Assembly (NCBI RefSeq): GCF_004364165.1
Contig: NZ_SOAY01000014.1
Location: 124,001 to 188,000 of the forward strand
Direction of reading: 5' to 3'
DNA length: 64,000 bases
Source of the DNA: Maribacter spongiicola
GTDB taxonomy: Bacteria; Bacteroidota; Bacteroidia; Flavobacteriales; Flavobacteriaceae
Below are positions 16,162-25,230 of this stretch, in pieces. The stretch's first letter is position 1; every line of letters starts with the position of its first letter. A model generated the notes under the pieces. That model did not search any database, had not been told where the DNA came from, and worked only from the letters and a program-made list of their open reading frames with translations. Position numbers and translations under genes: made by a program.

Positions 16162-16983
16162 ATGAAAAAAATAATCGTACTTACAGATTTTTCAAATCAG
16201 TCAGAACAAGCGCTAAAGGCAGCTGCAGATTTGGCTAAAAAACATAAAGTTGAACTATTGGTAGTTCATATGCTAGAACTCAATCAGGCAATAATTACTT
16301 CGCCAGATGGTATGTACATCGAGCAGACAGTTTTCTTGGTGAAATTGGCAGAAAAGAATTTAAAAGAATTTTTAGAAAAGCCTTACTTAGAGGGTGTTAC
16401 CGTAACTCCTGTAATTAAGCATTATAAAGTATTCAGTGAGCTAAATGTTATAGCTAAAGAACATGATGCGGACCTAATAGTAATGGGTTCTAATGGAGCT
16501 AGCGGATTTGAAGAAATGTTTATTGGCTCTAATGCAGAAAAAGTGGTTCGTAACGCTACAGTACCAGTTTTAGTGATTAAAGGCGAGGTTACAAATTTAA
16601 GCTTAGATCGTTTTGTATTCGCGTGCGATTTTAATGATGATAATTTACCAGCTTTTCAAAAAGCTAAGGAGTTTGCAGCGATGCTAGGTGCTAGCATGGA
16701 GGTTGTTTTTATCAACACGCCAAACGATGAATTTATGAGTAATAGAGATGCTTATCAAAAAATAAATAAATTTTTGTCCAAAGCCAATTCGGCACAACAG
16801 GTTGAAATTTATAATGACTACAGTGTAGAGCAGGGTATTATCAATTATGGTAAAACCATATTAGCAGATGCTATAGCAATGCCTACACACGGTCGTAAAG
16901 GTATTTCACATATGTTTAACGGCAGCATAGGCGAAGATGTTGTAAACCATTCTAAAATACCGGTTATTACTTTTAAAATATAG
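16162..16983 (+). CDS. Universal stress protein, tandem Usp domains
   Basis: 273 residues from the ATG at 16162; an earlier TTG at 16144 would add six residues ahead of the conserved 'MKKIIVLTDFSNQSEQAL' and is less likely. Two Usp domains are seen. The first ends with 'DLIVMGSNGASGFEEMFIGSNAEKVVRNATVPVLVIK', the nucleotide-binding G-2x-G-9x-G-S type motif; the second ends with 'PTHGRKGISHMFNGSIGEDVVNHSKIPVITFK'. It is cytosolic. It probably shares the hemN transcript and so the microaerobic control. Confidence 0.92.
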   Translation: MKKIIVLTDFSNQSEQALKAAADLAKKHKVELLVVHMLELNQAIITSPDGMYIEQTVFLVKLAEKNLKEFLEKPYLEGVTVTPVIKHYKVFSELNVIAKEHDADLIVMGSNGASGFEEMFIGSNAEKVVRNATVPVLVIKGEVTNLSLDRFVFACDFNDDNLPAFQKAKEFAAMLGASMEVVFINTPNDEFMSNRDAYQKINKFLSKANSAQQVEIYNDYSVEQGIINYGKTILADAIAMPTHGRKGISHMFNGSIGEDVVNHSKIPVITFKI

Positions 16984-17007
16984 ATACTAACGTCTTCTAT
17001 AGACAAG

Positions 17008-17039
17008 AATAAACCCAAGGCATTTGCCTTGGGTTTATT
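17008..17039. terminator. Bidirectional intrinsic terminator
   Basis: A perfect 15-bp stem (17008-17022 with 17025-17039) with a core AAACCCAAGGCA and T-rich flank, between the convergent usp and haloperoxidase-like genes. Confidence 0.88.
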
Positions 17040-17055
17040 TGTTTTTACAAATGAT

Positions 17056-18510
17056 TTAGTTACCTAAATGCTCATTATAGAATTTCCAAGCTTGTTGAGC
17101 TACATCTCTGCCTAATTCTAAGCCTGCAATATTATCAGCTTGAATATGATAACCGCCCATAACTCTAGACATACCTGCCATATTTGCGGCTTCTGTAAAT
17201 GTCGGGAAGGTTATGGTTACTGGTTTTCCATAGAATGTAGAATCAATTTCAGTTAAAGTTCCGGGAGTCAATTCTACAGATTCACCAAAGTACTCATCTC
17301 CTGTAAACAAACGTAATACTTCTGCACAGCCGCCACTTATGGTACTATGTCCAGAAGTATAACTAGGAAATGGCGGACATAAAAAGATATCTGGAGAATA
17401 AGGTCTCCAATTTTGTCCTTTCATTTCTACAACGCCAACTCCGGGTCCGCCCCAAGCTTTAATAGTTTTGTCTTTGTAGTATTCGTGAACCAAAGCATAT
17501 GGTCTGGCATAATCGTAGAACATTTTAGAATCCCAGGAAGCTATAAAGGCATCCATAGCGGTAATTTCGGTTAAGAAATACATTTTTACGTCTTGGTCTA
17601 GAGTATGGTTATCACGGCGAGAAACATCTTGAGCGAATTTTAACCAGTGTCCCGCTTGTTGAACAGACTGTGGTCCGTCACGCATAAATTCTACCAACGC
17701 TTTATCTTCATCAGAAAGGTTGGCTTGCAGATCAACCACTTCTTTAACCTCCTTTTTTAATTGTTCAGAACCGTACATTGGTGGTGGTCCTGGTCTAAAC
17801 TGATCAGCAGATGTCATGGTAATCGGTATTACTTTCTGCCAGTAGGGCGTAAGGCACCCTGGGGCATATTGACTGCCTTTGCCATCAGAGAAATATTTAG
17901 GCTGCCAACGGTTGATATCAGTGCTTTCATCTGCAGTATTTACGGGACTGTAGTTGGTATAATCAAAATAAGGCTCTCCATCAGAGCCATTAATAGTACC
18001 GTATTGATTGCTTCCGTCATTTTTTCTAGCTTCAATGGTTGCCTTTGCAGCTAAGTTGCCAATACCTTCTGGGGTGTTTGGATCCATAGAAGTATTATCA
18101 GGGTCTAGACCTAATTCTACCATGAAATTTCTGAACATTTCGGTATCAGAATAGTAGTATTCTTTCATAGCGCCAAAAGCGGCATAGCTAATAGCAGTTT
18201 CTTTATTAGATAGCGTTTGCTCGGCTAAGGGTCTTCTTTCTATGGATTTTAAATATACCGGTATGGCACTTTCATCGTATCTAGACCAGGCATCGAAAAT
18301 AGAGATAAAGATTAATCCTAAGTATCGAGAAGTAATTGTAGGTCTTGGTTTAAATTTTTCGGTATCAGAGGCTGTTGCATCCAAAGCCATTTTACCCCAT
18401 CTGTAAGCTATATTTTCAGTTCCTTTTGGTTCTTCTGGTTTTTCTTGGGCAAGAGTGAAACCCACACAAAAAAAAGTAAGGGTAAATACTAAAAATAAAA
18501 TGCGTTTCAT
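17056..18510 (-). CDS. Vanadium-dependent haloperoxidase-family protein, exported
   Basis: 484 residues with a signal peptide (about 1-21, ending 'GFTLAQ'). All three vanadate-binding blocks of the haloperoxidase/PAP2 superfamily are intact: K-x6-RP in 'KMFYDYARPY', PSxxSGH in 'PFPSYTSGHSTISGG' and SR-x5-H-x3-D in 'SRVMGGYHIQADN'. Members oxidise halides with peroxide, or act as acid phosphatases; bacterial forms close to this one are common in marine Bacteroidota. Which activity applies cannot be told from the motifs. It stands alone behind a terminator. Confidence 0.88.
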   Translation of the reverse strand: MKRILFLVFTLTFFCVGFTLAQEKPEEPKGTENIAYRWGKMALDATASDTEKFKPRPTITSRYLGLIFISIFDAWSRYDESAIPVYLKSIERRPLAEQTLSNKETAISYAAFGAMKEYYYSDTEMFRNFMVELGLDPDNTSMDPNTPEGIGNLAAKATIEARKNDGSNQYGTINGSDGEPYFDYTNYSPVNTADESTDINRWQPKYFSDGKGSQYAPGCLTPYWQKVIPITMTSADQFRPGPPPMYGSEQLKKEVKEVVDLQANLSDEDKALVEFMRDGPQSVQQAGHWLKFAQDVSRRDNHTLDQDVKMYFLTEITAMDAFIASWDSKMFYDYARPYALVHEYYKDKTIKAWGGPGVGVVEMKGQNWRPYSPDIFLCPPFPSYTSGHSTISGGCAEVLRLFTGDEYFGESVELTPGTLTEIDSTFYGKPVTITFPTFTEAANMAGMSRVMGGYHIQADNIAGLELGRDVAQQAWKFYNEHLGN

Positions 18511-18573
18511 ACGTTTATTAGATTGGCTATTTCTGAGTATTAAATATAGCGATGTAAGAAGGGAATATAAAAT

Positions 18574-19065
18574 TTATGCTGTAAGAACATTCGTCATAAA
18601 ATCATGTAATTGGTGCATTTGTGGTTTTCCTTTTTTCTTACCACTTCTACCTGCAAAATATAGTACAAACCATAGCGCTGTTAGCATAATCATGACACCT
18701 ACTTGAATGTGATATTCTTTACCTAATGATGCACTTGAATATGCCCAAATACCTATGATTATAAAAAGTGTTGCAATGACAAAGTGTATGAACATAAAAA
18801 AGGTCCAAAGGGTAGGGTTGGGACCGAAAACGCCATATAATTTACAACTAATATCATCTACTTCATCAATTTCTAAATGTAACTGCGGAGACCAAAAGTG
18901 ATGCTCTTTTTGGTTGAATTTAATGAACACATGCTCATCTAAACGTTTAATCAAAAACGGATTTTCTTTCAATCCCTCAAATTTGCTAAGAACCGTTTCT
19001 TTGTTTTTTGATAGATGCATTTGAAACCTTGGGCGAAGCACTATTTCGTTCGGTAATGGTTTCAT
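18574..19065 (-). CDS. Conserved hypothetical membrane protein
   Basis: 163 residues. The first half is polar and beta-rich ('EIVLRPRFQMHLSKNKETVLSKFEGLK', 'HHFWSPQLHLEIDEVDD'). Two hydrophobic helices follow ('TLWTFFMFIHFVIATLFIIIGIWAY' and 'IQVGVMIMLTALWFVLYFAG'), then a basic tail. I do not recognise a functional family. It lies 25 bases downstream of the TauE/DsbD_2-like gene and is the last gene of the cbb3 maturation run, so an accessory role in oxidase assembly is possible. Confidence 0.75.
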   Translation of the reverse strand: MKPLPNEIVLRPRFQMHLSKNKETVLSKFEGLKENPFLIKRLDEHVFIKFNQKEHHFWSPQLHLEIDEVDDISCKLYGVFGPNPTLWTFFMFIHFVIATLFIIIGIWAYSSASLGKEYHIQVGVMIMLTALWFVLYFAGRSGKKKGKPQMHQLHDFMTNVLTA

Positions 19066-19090
19066 ATGAATTTGTGTTTGGCCTCAGCCA

Positions 19091-19795
19091 TTAATTATGA
19101 CATTCTATTGCACTTGAAGCTAATTGGTTAACTGGTGCAGGCGATACGTACGGTATACCTAAACCAAGACCTCTAAGAATAAAAAGTGCACCGATAATAA
19201 CAACAAATACCGGAATTGCTTTTTGTATTTTTTGACGTATACCACCTTTTAGTAAATTACTAAAATAAATGGCAGCGGTCATAAGGGGTAAAGTGCCTAC
19301 GCCGAAAAGCATCATGTATAAACTACCTTGTAAAGCATCGCCCATAGCTATAGATCCAAAAAGTGCCATATAAACGAGACCGCATGGTAAAAATCCATTT
19401 AAGAATCCGATAGTTAAAAAGGTATCGGGCGATTTTTTCTTTAGCTCTTTGCCTAATTGGTTCTTAACTTTTGATATGATTTTATAGATGGGTTTAGACA
19501 GGTTGTATTTATTGAATGTTTTATACGGAATCAATACTATCAGAATCATAATAATACCAATACCAATAGATAGTTTTTGTTGTATACCAAAAATGGAAAG
19601 CCCTTTGCCTAGTAGTCCGAATATGAGACCTATAAGTCCATACGCCATTAATCGACCAAAGTGATAGATAAATATCTGTCCGAATTTTTTGTAGTTATTT
19701 GTTCTATCTACCGGAAGCATAAAGGCAATGGGTCCACACATACCAACGCAGTGCAAACTACCCATTAGACCTAATATGAGAGCAGATAGTAGCAT
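19091..19795 (-). CDS. TauE/SafE- or DsbD_2-like membrane protein of the cbb3 cluster
   Basis: 234 residues with about six helices. It begins 'LGLMGSLHCVGMCGPIAFMLP', with the HC-x3-CG pair typical of the DsbD_2/heavy-metal transport type proteins annotated as 'sulfite exporter TauE/SafE'. A second cysteine-bearing helix 'IGFLNGFLPCGLVYMALFGSIAMG' mirrors it. In flavobacteria and proteobacteria this gene follows ccoGH, so it probably works in copper delivery or thiol exchange for cbb3 assembly rather than in sulfite export. It starts 2 bases after ccoH. Confidence 0.82.
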   Translation of the reverse strand: MLLSALILGLMGSLHCVGMCGPIAFMLPVDRTNNYKKFGQIFIYHFGRLMAYGLIGLIFGLLGKGLSIFGIQQKLSIGIGIIMILIVLIPYKTFNKYNLSKPIYKIISKVKNQLGKELKKKSPDTFLTIGFLNGFLPCGLVYMALFGSIAMGDALQGSLYMMLFGVGTLPLMTAAIYFSNLLKGGIRQKIQKAIPVFVVIIGALFILRGLGLGIPYVSPAPVNQLASSAIECHN

Positions 19796-19797
19796 AT

Positions 19798-20244
19798 TTA
19801 AAAGGTAATACTCTCTTTATGTAGAAAATCTTTTCCTTCGTGTTCCCAAGTAATTTTAATGTCCCAGCGACCGTCCAACAATTGATTGTCAGGTATGAGC
19901 AAATGTGAATTGGATAAACTAATGGGCAAATTAAAATCCAAATTCTTGTTGGATGGTCTGTATAGGGACACTAAACCTTTAACATTGGTATCATCATATC
20001 CTTCAGGAAAAAGTATCATTAACCCTTCAGAAGTTTTTTGTATTTCTATTTGTGTAGTTGCAATTTGAGCATTTTTCTCTGCATCTATTTCCTTTTGATA
20101 ACCAAGCTCCGCTTTATAATAATCTTCGGTAACCAAATCATGGTTAGCATCATGACTGGTAGTCATTGTAACTACAAAAAACATAATAAAACTAATGAAT
20201 GCAACAATGGCAATCACAATACCGGTACCCCAATTAATCTTCAT
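19798..20244 (-). CDS. ccoH: FixH/CcoH family protein, cbb3 oxidase assembly
   Basis: 148 residues with one N-terminal membrane helix (about 8-28) and 'DHDANHDLVTEDYYKAELGYQKEIDAEKNA'-type text in the periplasmic part, namely 'LVTEDYYKAELGYQ', which is the FixH signature. The rest is a beta-rich domain ending in 'WDIKITWEHEGKDF'. FixH/CcoH is needed for stable cbb3 oxidase assembly. It lies 17 bases after ccoG and 2 bases before the next gene, in a single minus-strand operon. Confidence 0.88.
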   Translation of the reverse strand: MKINWGTGIVIAIVAFISFIMFFVVTMTTSHDANHDLVTEDYYKAELGYQKEIDAEKNAQIATTQIEIQKTSEGLMILFPEGYDDTNVKGLVSLYRPSNKNLDFNLPISLSNSHLLIPDNQLLDGRWDIKITWEHEGKDFLHKESITF

Positions 20245-20261
20245 GATTTCTATTTTAAATA

Positions 20262-21680
20262 TTATTTATAGCTACGTGGAGCCAAAAAGCGAGCCGTAGT
20301 GGTCTCAATTAACTTATCGTTACTATAAACCCCAATTTTAAGGTTGTTCTTATCACCACTTAAAGCTGAAGCGTTTATTTCTATGAACAAGGTGCCTTCT
20401 GCCAATGCTTCTGCGGCAACATCAAAATTCTCATGACGTACCAGTTTAATTTCACCTTTTGGCGATATCAGCTTAAAGTGAACATCTTCAACCGGTTTAG
20501 TGGTTTTGTTCAACAGTTTATAAGTGTACACATTACTAATAATGTTCCCTTCTTTGTGTTCGTACAATTGCCCAGGCAGTCTTAATATATTTGCTTCAAG
20601 ATCATTTCTTAAGAACATCATACCTACTAATACACCCGTTAAAATAACTAATACAGCAGTATATCCTTTTAAACGAGGCGTAAATTTAAATTTCTCTTTC
20701 TTGGTAATTTCATCTTCACTTGCATAGCGAATCAAGCCTTTAGGCAGATCCACTTTTTCCATGATAGTATCACACTCATCAATACACGCGGTACAGTTTA
20801 CACATTCCAGTTGCGTTCCGTTTCTAATATCTATTCCTGTAGGGCAAACATTTACACATTGGTTACAATCTATACAATCGCCATTGCCTAATTCTTGGCG
20901 GTCTTCATTTTTGCGCCATTTTTTTCTGCCATTTTCGGCTTCACCTCTTTTATAATCATAGGCAACTACAATCGATTTATTATCAAGAAGCACCCCCTGC
21001 ATACGACCATAAGGGCAAGCAATGATACATACTTGTTCTCTAAACCAAGCGAATACAAAATAGAATACACCAGTAAAAATTAATAGCGAAACCATGGTGC
21101 TTACATGCTGTGCAGGACCATCGGTAACGTATTGAATCAATCTATCGCTACCAATAAGGTAGGCAAGAAAGACATTGGCTATAATAAATGAAATGATGAA
21201 AAAGATAATCCACTTTAAAACACGTTTACGAATCTTTTCTGCATTCCATTCTTGTCTATCCAATTTAATTTGCGCGCCACGGTCACCATCTATCCAATAT
21301 TCTATCCTACGAAAAACCATCTCTAAGAATATGGTTTGCGGACACATCCATCCGCAGAAAATACGTCCGAATGCTACTGTAAAGAGGGCGATAAAAACGA
21401 CCCCTATAATCATTGAGATTACAAAGAGGTGAAAATCTTGAGGATAAAAAGGAAATCCGAAGATATTGAAACGTCTTTCCAAGACATTGAACATCAAGAA
21501 TTGGTTGCCGTTTATTTTTATAAATGGAGACGCGATCAAGAAAGTAAGTAGCACATAACTTACATATTTACGATACTCATAAAGCTTACCACTCGGCTTT
21601 TTAGGGAATACCCAAGCTCGTTTACCATCTTCTTTGATGGTACCGATGGAATCTCTAAAATTATCTTGATCTTGTGACAT
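20262..21680 (-). CDS. ccoG: CcoG/FixG ferredoxin-like cbb3 assembly protein
   Basis: 472 residues from the ATG at 21680 ('MSQDQDNFRDSIGTI'); an upstream TTG at 21722 would add 14 residues that do not look conserved. Several membrane helices carry 'FGRIFCGWMCPQTIFLEMVFRRIE' and 'REQVCIIACPYGRMQGVLLD', then two 4Fe-4S clusters in 'CIDCNQCVNVCPTGIDIRNGTQLECVNCTACIDECD', and a C-terminal immunoglobulin-like periplasmic domain. CcoG is reported to reduce copper for cbb3 oxidase assembly. It lies between ccoP and ccoH. Confidence 0.93.
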   Translation of the reverse strand: MSQDQDNFRDSIGTIKEDGKRAWVFPKKPSGKLYEYRKYVSYVLLTFLIASPFIKINGNQFLMFNVLERRFNIFGFPFYPQDFHLFVISMIIGVVFIALFTVAFGRIFCGWMCPQTIFLEMVFRRIEYWIDGDRGAQIKLDRQEWNAEKIRKRVLKWIIFFIISFIIANVFLAYLIGSDRLIQYVTDGPAQHVSTMVSLLIFTGVFYFVFAWFREQVCIIACPYGRMQGVLLDNKSIVVAYDYKRGEAENGRKKWRKNEDRQELGNGDCIDCNQCVNVCPTGIDIRNGTQLECVNCTACIDECDTIMEKVDLPKGLIRYASEDEITKKEKFKFTPRLKGYTAVLVILTGVLVGMMFLRNDLEANILRLPGQLYEHKEGNIISNVYTYKLLNKTTKPVEDVHFKLISPKGEIKLVRHENFDVAAEALAEGTLFIEINASALSGDKNNLKIGVYSNDKLIETTTARFLAPRSYK

Positions 21681-21727
21681 TGTATCTCTCTTTTTTGGCT
21701 TGAGAGGCTTTGGACCTCTCAATTAAC

Positions 21728-22684
21728 TCAGTTCATGGTAACCGCTGCAGAATCAATAACTACTTCGGTAGCTTCTGCTTCAGCTGGAGTTTCTTGTTCC
21801 GGCGCATTAGGGTCAACCCAAATATCACCTTCTGCCGCTTTCGGGTTTGCAGGTGTTGTACCTTCAAAACTTAATACATAACTAGCTACTTGTGCTATTT
21901 CTGCAGGTTTTAAGTTTTGTTTCCAAGCGATCATACCTTTACCGTCACGACCACCTTCAGAAATGGTATGGAAAACGTTTTTGATACCACCACCAAGAAT
22001 CCAGTTTTGATCCGTAAGGTTGGGACCAATACCACCGCCACCATCTGCCATGTGGCAAGCAACACAATTGCTTTCAAAAATTCCTTTACCGGCACTAATA
22101 TCTGATGCATCTGTTAATAACTCAACCGTATTGGCATCAACAAGACCTTTTGCAGTTTTCTTATATGCTTCAATTTCTAATTGAGCTGCAGCAACTTCTT
22201 GTTCGTATTCCAATTTTTGATTGTAGTCATTGAAAACATGAAAACGAAGTAAGTAAACTACCCCAAATACAATAGAAGCATAGAAAAGATACACCCACCA
22301 AGGCGGTAAATTATTGTCTAACTCACGTATACCGTCATAGTTATGGTCAAGAATGATTTCTTCTTCTGACTCAATGGGTTTACTGCCCAACATTTTGTTG
22401 TACATGTTTTTACCCCAGGTCCATTCCCATTTTTCATCTTTGGCTTCTAAGTAACGCACCTTTGCTTCTTCGTCAAGCGTATTATAAAGTACATTTTCAA
22501 TAGCTTGTACAATAAAGGCAATCGCTATTAATAGTAATAGGATAAGTGCCATAAAGCCAAACATCAGAGTAGGATAGGCTAGAAAAGCAGGTTGATCACC
22601 ACTATCAATATAAACTTCCATAAGTACAATGACCGCAAAAAAGGCCACTGTTATTCTTAACCACCAGGCTGTATTGTTTTTCAT
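21728..22684 (-). CDS. ccoP: cbb3 cytochrome c oxidase subunit III (CcoP), mono-heme form
   Basis: 318 residues. Two N-terminal helices (about 8-25 and 35-60), a third near 'PPWWVYLFYASIVFGVVYLL' and one cytochrome c domain with 'CVACHMADGGGGIGPNL'. Proteobacterial CcoP has two c-type hemes; only one CxxCH is present here, as is common in Bacteroidota. The C-terminal tail is acidic and Pro/Ala-rich. It overlaps ccoQ by 4 bases (ATGA), showing translational coupling. The protein passes electrons to the CcoNO part. Confidence 0.92.
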   Translation of the reverse strand: MKNNTAWWLRITVAFFAVIVLMEVYIDSGDQPAFLAYPTLMFGFMALILLLLIAIAFIVQAIENVLYNTLDEEAKVRYLEAKDEKWEWTWGKNMYNKMLGSKPIESEEEIILDHNYDGIRELDNNLPPWWVYLFYASIVFGVVYLLRFHVFNDYNQKLEYEQEVAAAQLEIEAYKKTAKGLVDANTVELLTDASDISAGKGIFESNCVACHMADGGGGIGPNLTDQNWILGGGIKNVFHTISEGGRDGKGMIAWKQNLKPAEIAQVASYVLSFEGTTPANPKAAEGDIWVDPNAPEQETPAEAEATEVVIDSAAVTMN

Positions 22685-22872
22685 AATTGGTTGTTTTGTT
22701 GGTTATCTTCTTCTAAAGGCAATTCGCTAACTTCTTTGATGTATGATTTTGAGGCTGTAATTACCCACCAAAATAATAAGGTGAAAAACACAAAGAAGAT
22801 TAGTAATGATATCATGGGGTAGGTTGCTACGCCATCAATAGTTTCCATGTAACCTTTTACAAATTTGAACAT
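22681..22872 (-). CDS. ccoQ: CcoQ-like cbb3 oxidase subunit IV
   Basis: 63 residues with one membrane helix ('TYPMISLLIFFVFFTLLFWWVITAS') and a polar tail. Size, place between ccoNO and ccoP, and the 4-base overlap with ccoP identify it as CcoQ, a small subunit that stabilises the complex. Sequence alone would be too weak. Confidence 0.85.
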   Translation of the reverse strand: MFKFVKGYMETIDGVATYPMISLLIFFVFFTLLFWWVITASKSYIKEVSELPLEEDNQQNNQL

Positions 22873-22883
22873 GTTTTTATATT

Positions 22884-25082
22884 TTAGTTATCAGATAATA
22901 ATTCGCCAGTTTCTTTGATCTTGATATCGGTACCTAGACGTTGTAGGTAAGCAATCATAGCTACAATTTCACGGTCTCTCATTTCAATGAATTCTTCACC
23001 ATTTTCAGCAGCATATTTTTTATCTGCCTCATAAGAGTTTGCAAAATCGGGATCGCTATATAAGTTCTTCTCGATCTTCTCTGCTTGTGTATCCATTAAA
23101 GTTTCGGCGTTTGCTATATCTTCTTCGGTATATGGAACACCTAGAGTGACCATGGCTGCCATTTTAGCTTGAATGTCGCTTCTATCGTGCTCATCACGAA
23201 TAAGCCAAGAATAGGAAGGCATTATAGAACCAGAAGAGGTACTTTGAGGATCGTACATATGATTTAAGTGCCAGTTGTCAGAGTATTTACCTCCAACTCT
23301 CAATAAATCTGGACCAGTACGCTTACTACCCCAAAGAAATGGGTGGTCATAAACGAATTCACCAGCTTTGGCATATTCGCCATAACGTTCTACCTCACTT
23401 CTAAAAGGTCGAACCATTTGTGAGTGACAGCTAACACAACCTTCACGTATGTATAAATCACGACCTTCTAATTCTAAAGGTGTATATGGTTTAACACTGG
23501 TAATAGTTGGGATGTTAGATTTTACCAATATGGTAGGTACAATTTGTATAATACCACCGATCAAAATAGCTACAGTTGCTAAAATGGTTAATTGAATAGG
23601 CTTACGCTCTAACCAAGTATGAAAAGTTTCACCTGCAGTTCTACGTTTAGATACTACGGTAAGTGCAGCTGCTTCTGCTAATTCATCTTCTATAACGCTA
23701 CCAGATTTTATGGTACGTACTACGTTATATATCATAACACAAGCGCCAACAATATAAAGGCTACCACCAATGGCTCGCATCCAATACATTGGCATGATCT
23801 CGTTTACTGTTTCTAAGAAATTTCCGTAAACCAAAGTTCCGTCAGGATTAAAATCTTTCCACATTAGCGCTTGAGTGAAACCAGCAACATACATTGGTAA
23901 TGTATAAAGAATAATACCCAAGGTGCCGATCCAGAAGTGGAAGTTCGCCAATGCAACAGAGAATAATTTATTCTTGGTCATTTTAGGTACCAAATAGTAG
24001 ATCATACCAAAGGTCAAGAACCCGTTCCAAGCCAATGCACCTACGTGAACGTGAGCAATGATCCAATCACTAAAGTGGGCAATTGCGTTTACATTTTTAA
24101 GTGATAGCATTGGTCCTTCAAAAGTTGCCATACCATAACCGGTAATGGCGACCACCATAAATTTTAAAACAGGATCTGTACGAACCTTATCCCAAGCACC
24201 ACGAAGTGTTAGAAGTCCGTTGATCATACCACCCCAGGATGGAGCCAATAACATAATAGAGAAGGCAACTCCTAAATTCTGAGCCCAATCAGGCAAAGCA
24301 GAATATAATAAGTGGTGCGGACCTGCCCAGATATATATAAATATCAATGACCAGAAGTGAACGATAGATAGTCTGTATGAGTATACTGGTCTGTTCGCTG
24401 CTTTAGGCACAAAATAGTACATAAGCCCTAAGAACGGCGTAGTCAAGAAAAATGCAACCGCATTATGACCGTACCACCATTGCACCAATGCATCTTGTAC
24501 ACCGGCGTATACCGAGTAACTTTTTAAAGCACTAACAGGTAATTCTAAACTATTGAAAATATGTAGTACTGCAACTGTAACAAAAGTTGCTAGATAAAAC
24601 CAGATAGCCACATAAAGGTGACGTTGTCTTCTCTTTATCATGGTGCCAATAAGGTTTACACCAAATGCTACCCAAACAACGGCAATAGCTAAATCTATAG
24701 GCCATTCAAGTTCGGCATATTCTTTGGAACTTGTATACCCTAAAGGCAATGTAATTGCAGCTGCAACGATGATTAATTGCCATCCCCAAAAGTTGAACTT
24801 ACTTAAAAAATCGCTGTACATACGCGCCTTTAACAGACGTTGGGTAGAGTAGTAGACTCCCGCATAAATAGCATTTCCTACAAATGCAAAAATTACCGCG
24901 TTGGTGTGCAACGGGCGTAAGCGACCAAAACTTAACCATGATATACCATCGGTTACGTTGGGGAACATGAACATGAAGGCTAACAATAAGCCGACGGACA
25001 TACCCACAATACCCCAGAACATGGTTGCATAAAGGAAATTTTTCACGATTTTGTTATCGTAATAAAACTGCTGTACTTCCAT
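22884..25082 (-). CDS. ccoNO: cbb3 cytochrome c oxidase fused subunits I and II (CcoNO)
   Basis: 732 residues. Residues 1-about 480 are the CcoN heme-copper oxidase core with twelve helices: 'LRPLHTNAVIFAF' (heme b ligand), 'QWWYGHNAVAFFLTTPFLGLMYY' (CuB ligand and linked Tyr region), 'AGPHHLLYSALPDW' (CuB histidine pair) and 'IAHVHVGALAWNGF' (heme ligands). Residues about 500-732 are CcoO, a membrane-anchored cytochrome c with 'REGCVSCHSQMVRPFRSEVERYGEYAKAGE'. The fusion is typical of Bacteroidota. The enzyme is a high-affinity oxygen reductase for microaerobic respiration and would take electrons from SQR and TsdA. No Crp/Fnr dyad lies directly upstream, so it is probably transcribed from the ccoS promoter. 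Confidence 0.95.
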   Translation of the reverse strand: MEVQQFYYDNKIVKNFLYATMFWGIVGMSVGLLLAFMFMFPNVTDGISWLSFGRLRPLHTNAVIFAFVGNAIYAGVYYSTQRLLKARMYSDFLSKFNFWGWQLIIVAAAITLPLGYTSSKEYAELEWPIDLAIAVVWVAFGVNLIGTMIKRRQRHLYVAIWFYLATFVTVAVLHIFNSLELPVSALKSYSVYAGVQDALVQWWYGHNAVAFFLTTPFLGLMYYFVPKAANRPVYSYRLSIVHFWSLIFIYIWAGPHHLLYSALPDWAQNLGVAFSIMLLAPSWGGMINGLLTLRGAWDKVRTDPVLKFMVVAITGYGMATFEGPMLSLKNVNAIAHFSDWIIAHVHVGALAWNGFLTFGMIYYLVPKMTKNKLFSVALANFHFWIGTLGIILYTLPMYVAGFTQALMWKDFNPDGTLVYGNFLETVNEIMPMYWMRAIGGSLYIVGACVMIYNVVRTIKSGSVIEDELAEAAALTVVSKRRTAGETFHTWLERKPIQLTILATVAILIGGIIQIVPTILVKSNIPTITSVKPYTPLELEGRDLYIREGCVSCHSQMVRPFRSEVERYGEYAKAGEFVYDHPFLWGSKRTGPDLLRVGGKYSDNWHLNHMYDPQSTSSGSIMPSYSWLIRDEHDRSDIQAKMAAMVTLGVPYTEEDIANAETLMDTQAEKIEKNLYSDPDFANSYEADKKYAAENGEEFIEMRDREIVAMIAYLQRLGTDIKIKETGELLSDN

Positions 25083-25230
25083 AATTATACTTGTTTATTT
25101 AGTTGGATTTTATTTTTATAAAGGGAGAACAGAGAGAAAAGACTCTTATACTTTTGCTTTGTTCAACACCTTCTTTTTTATTTTTTTGTACTTTTTAAAT
25201 CTTGTATTCTCAATTAATTTGAAATATTTT

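Noticed and set aside
19091-19795. True sulfite exporter
   Set aside because: The HC-x3-CG pair and its position in the cbb3 assembly operon point to copper or thiol handling, not sulfite export, despite the usual family name.
21681-21722. Longer CcoG start
   Set aside because: It would use TTG; the ATG at 21680 gives the expected start and leaves a normal gap to ccoP.
25083-25230. Crp/Fnr dyad directly before ccoNO
   Set aside because: I looked for TGA-N6-TCA and GTAAC-N4-GTTAC patterns and found none, so ccoNO is probably transcribed from the ccoS promoter.
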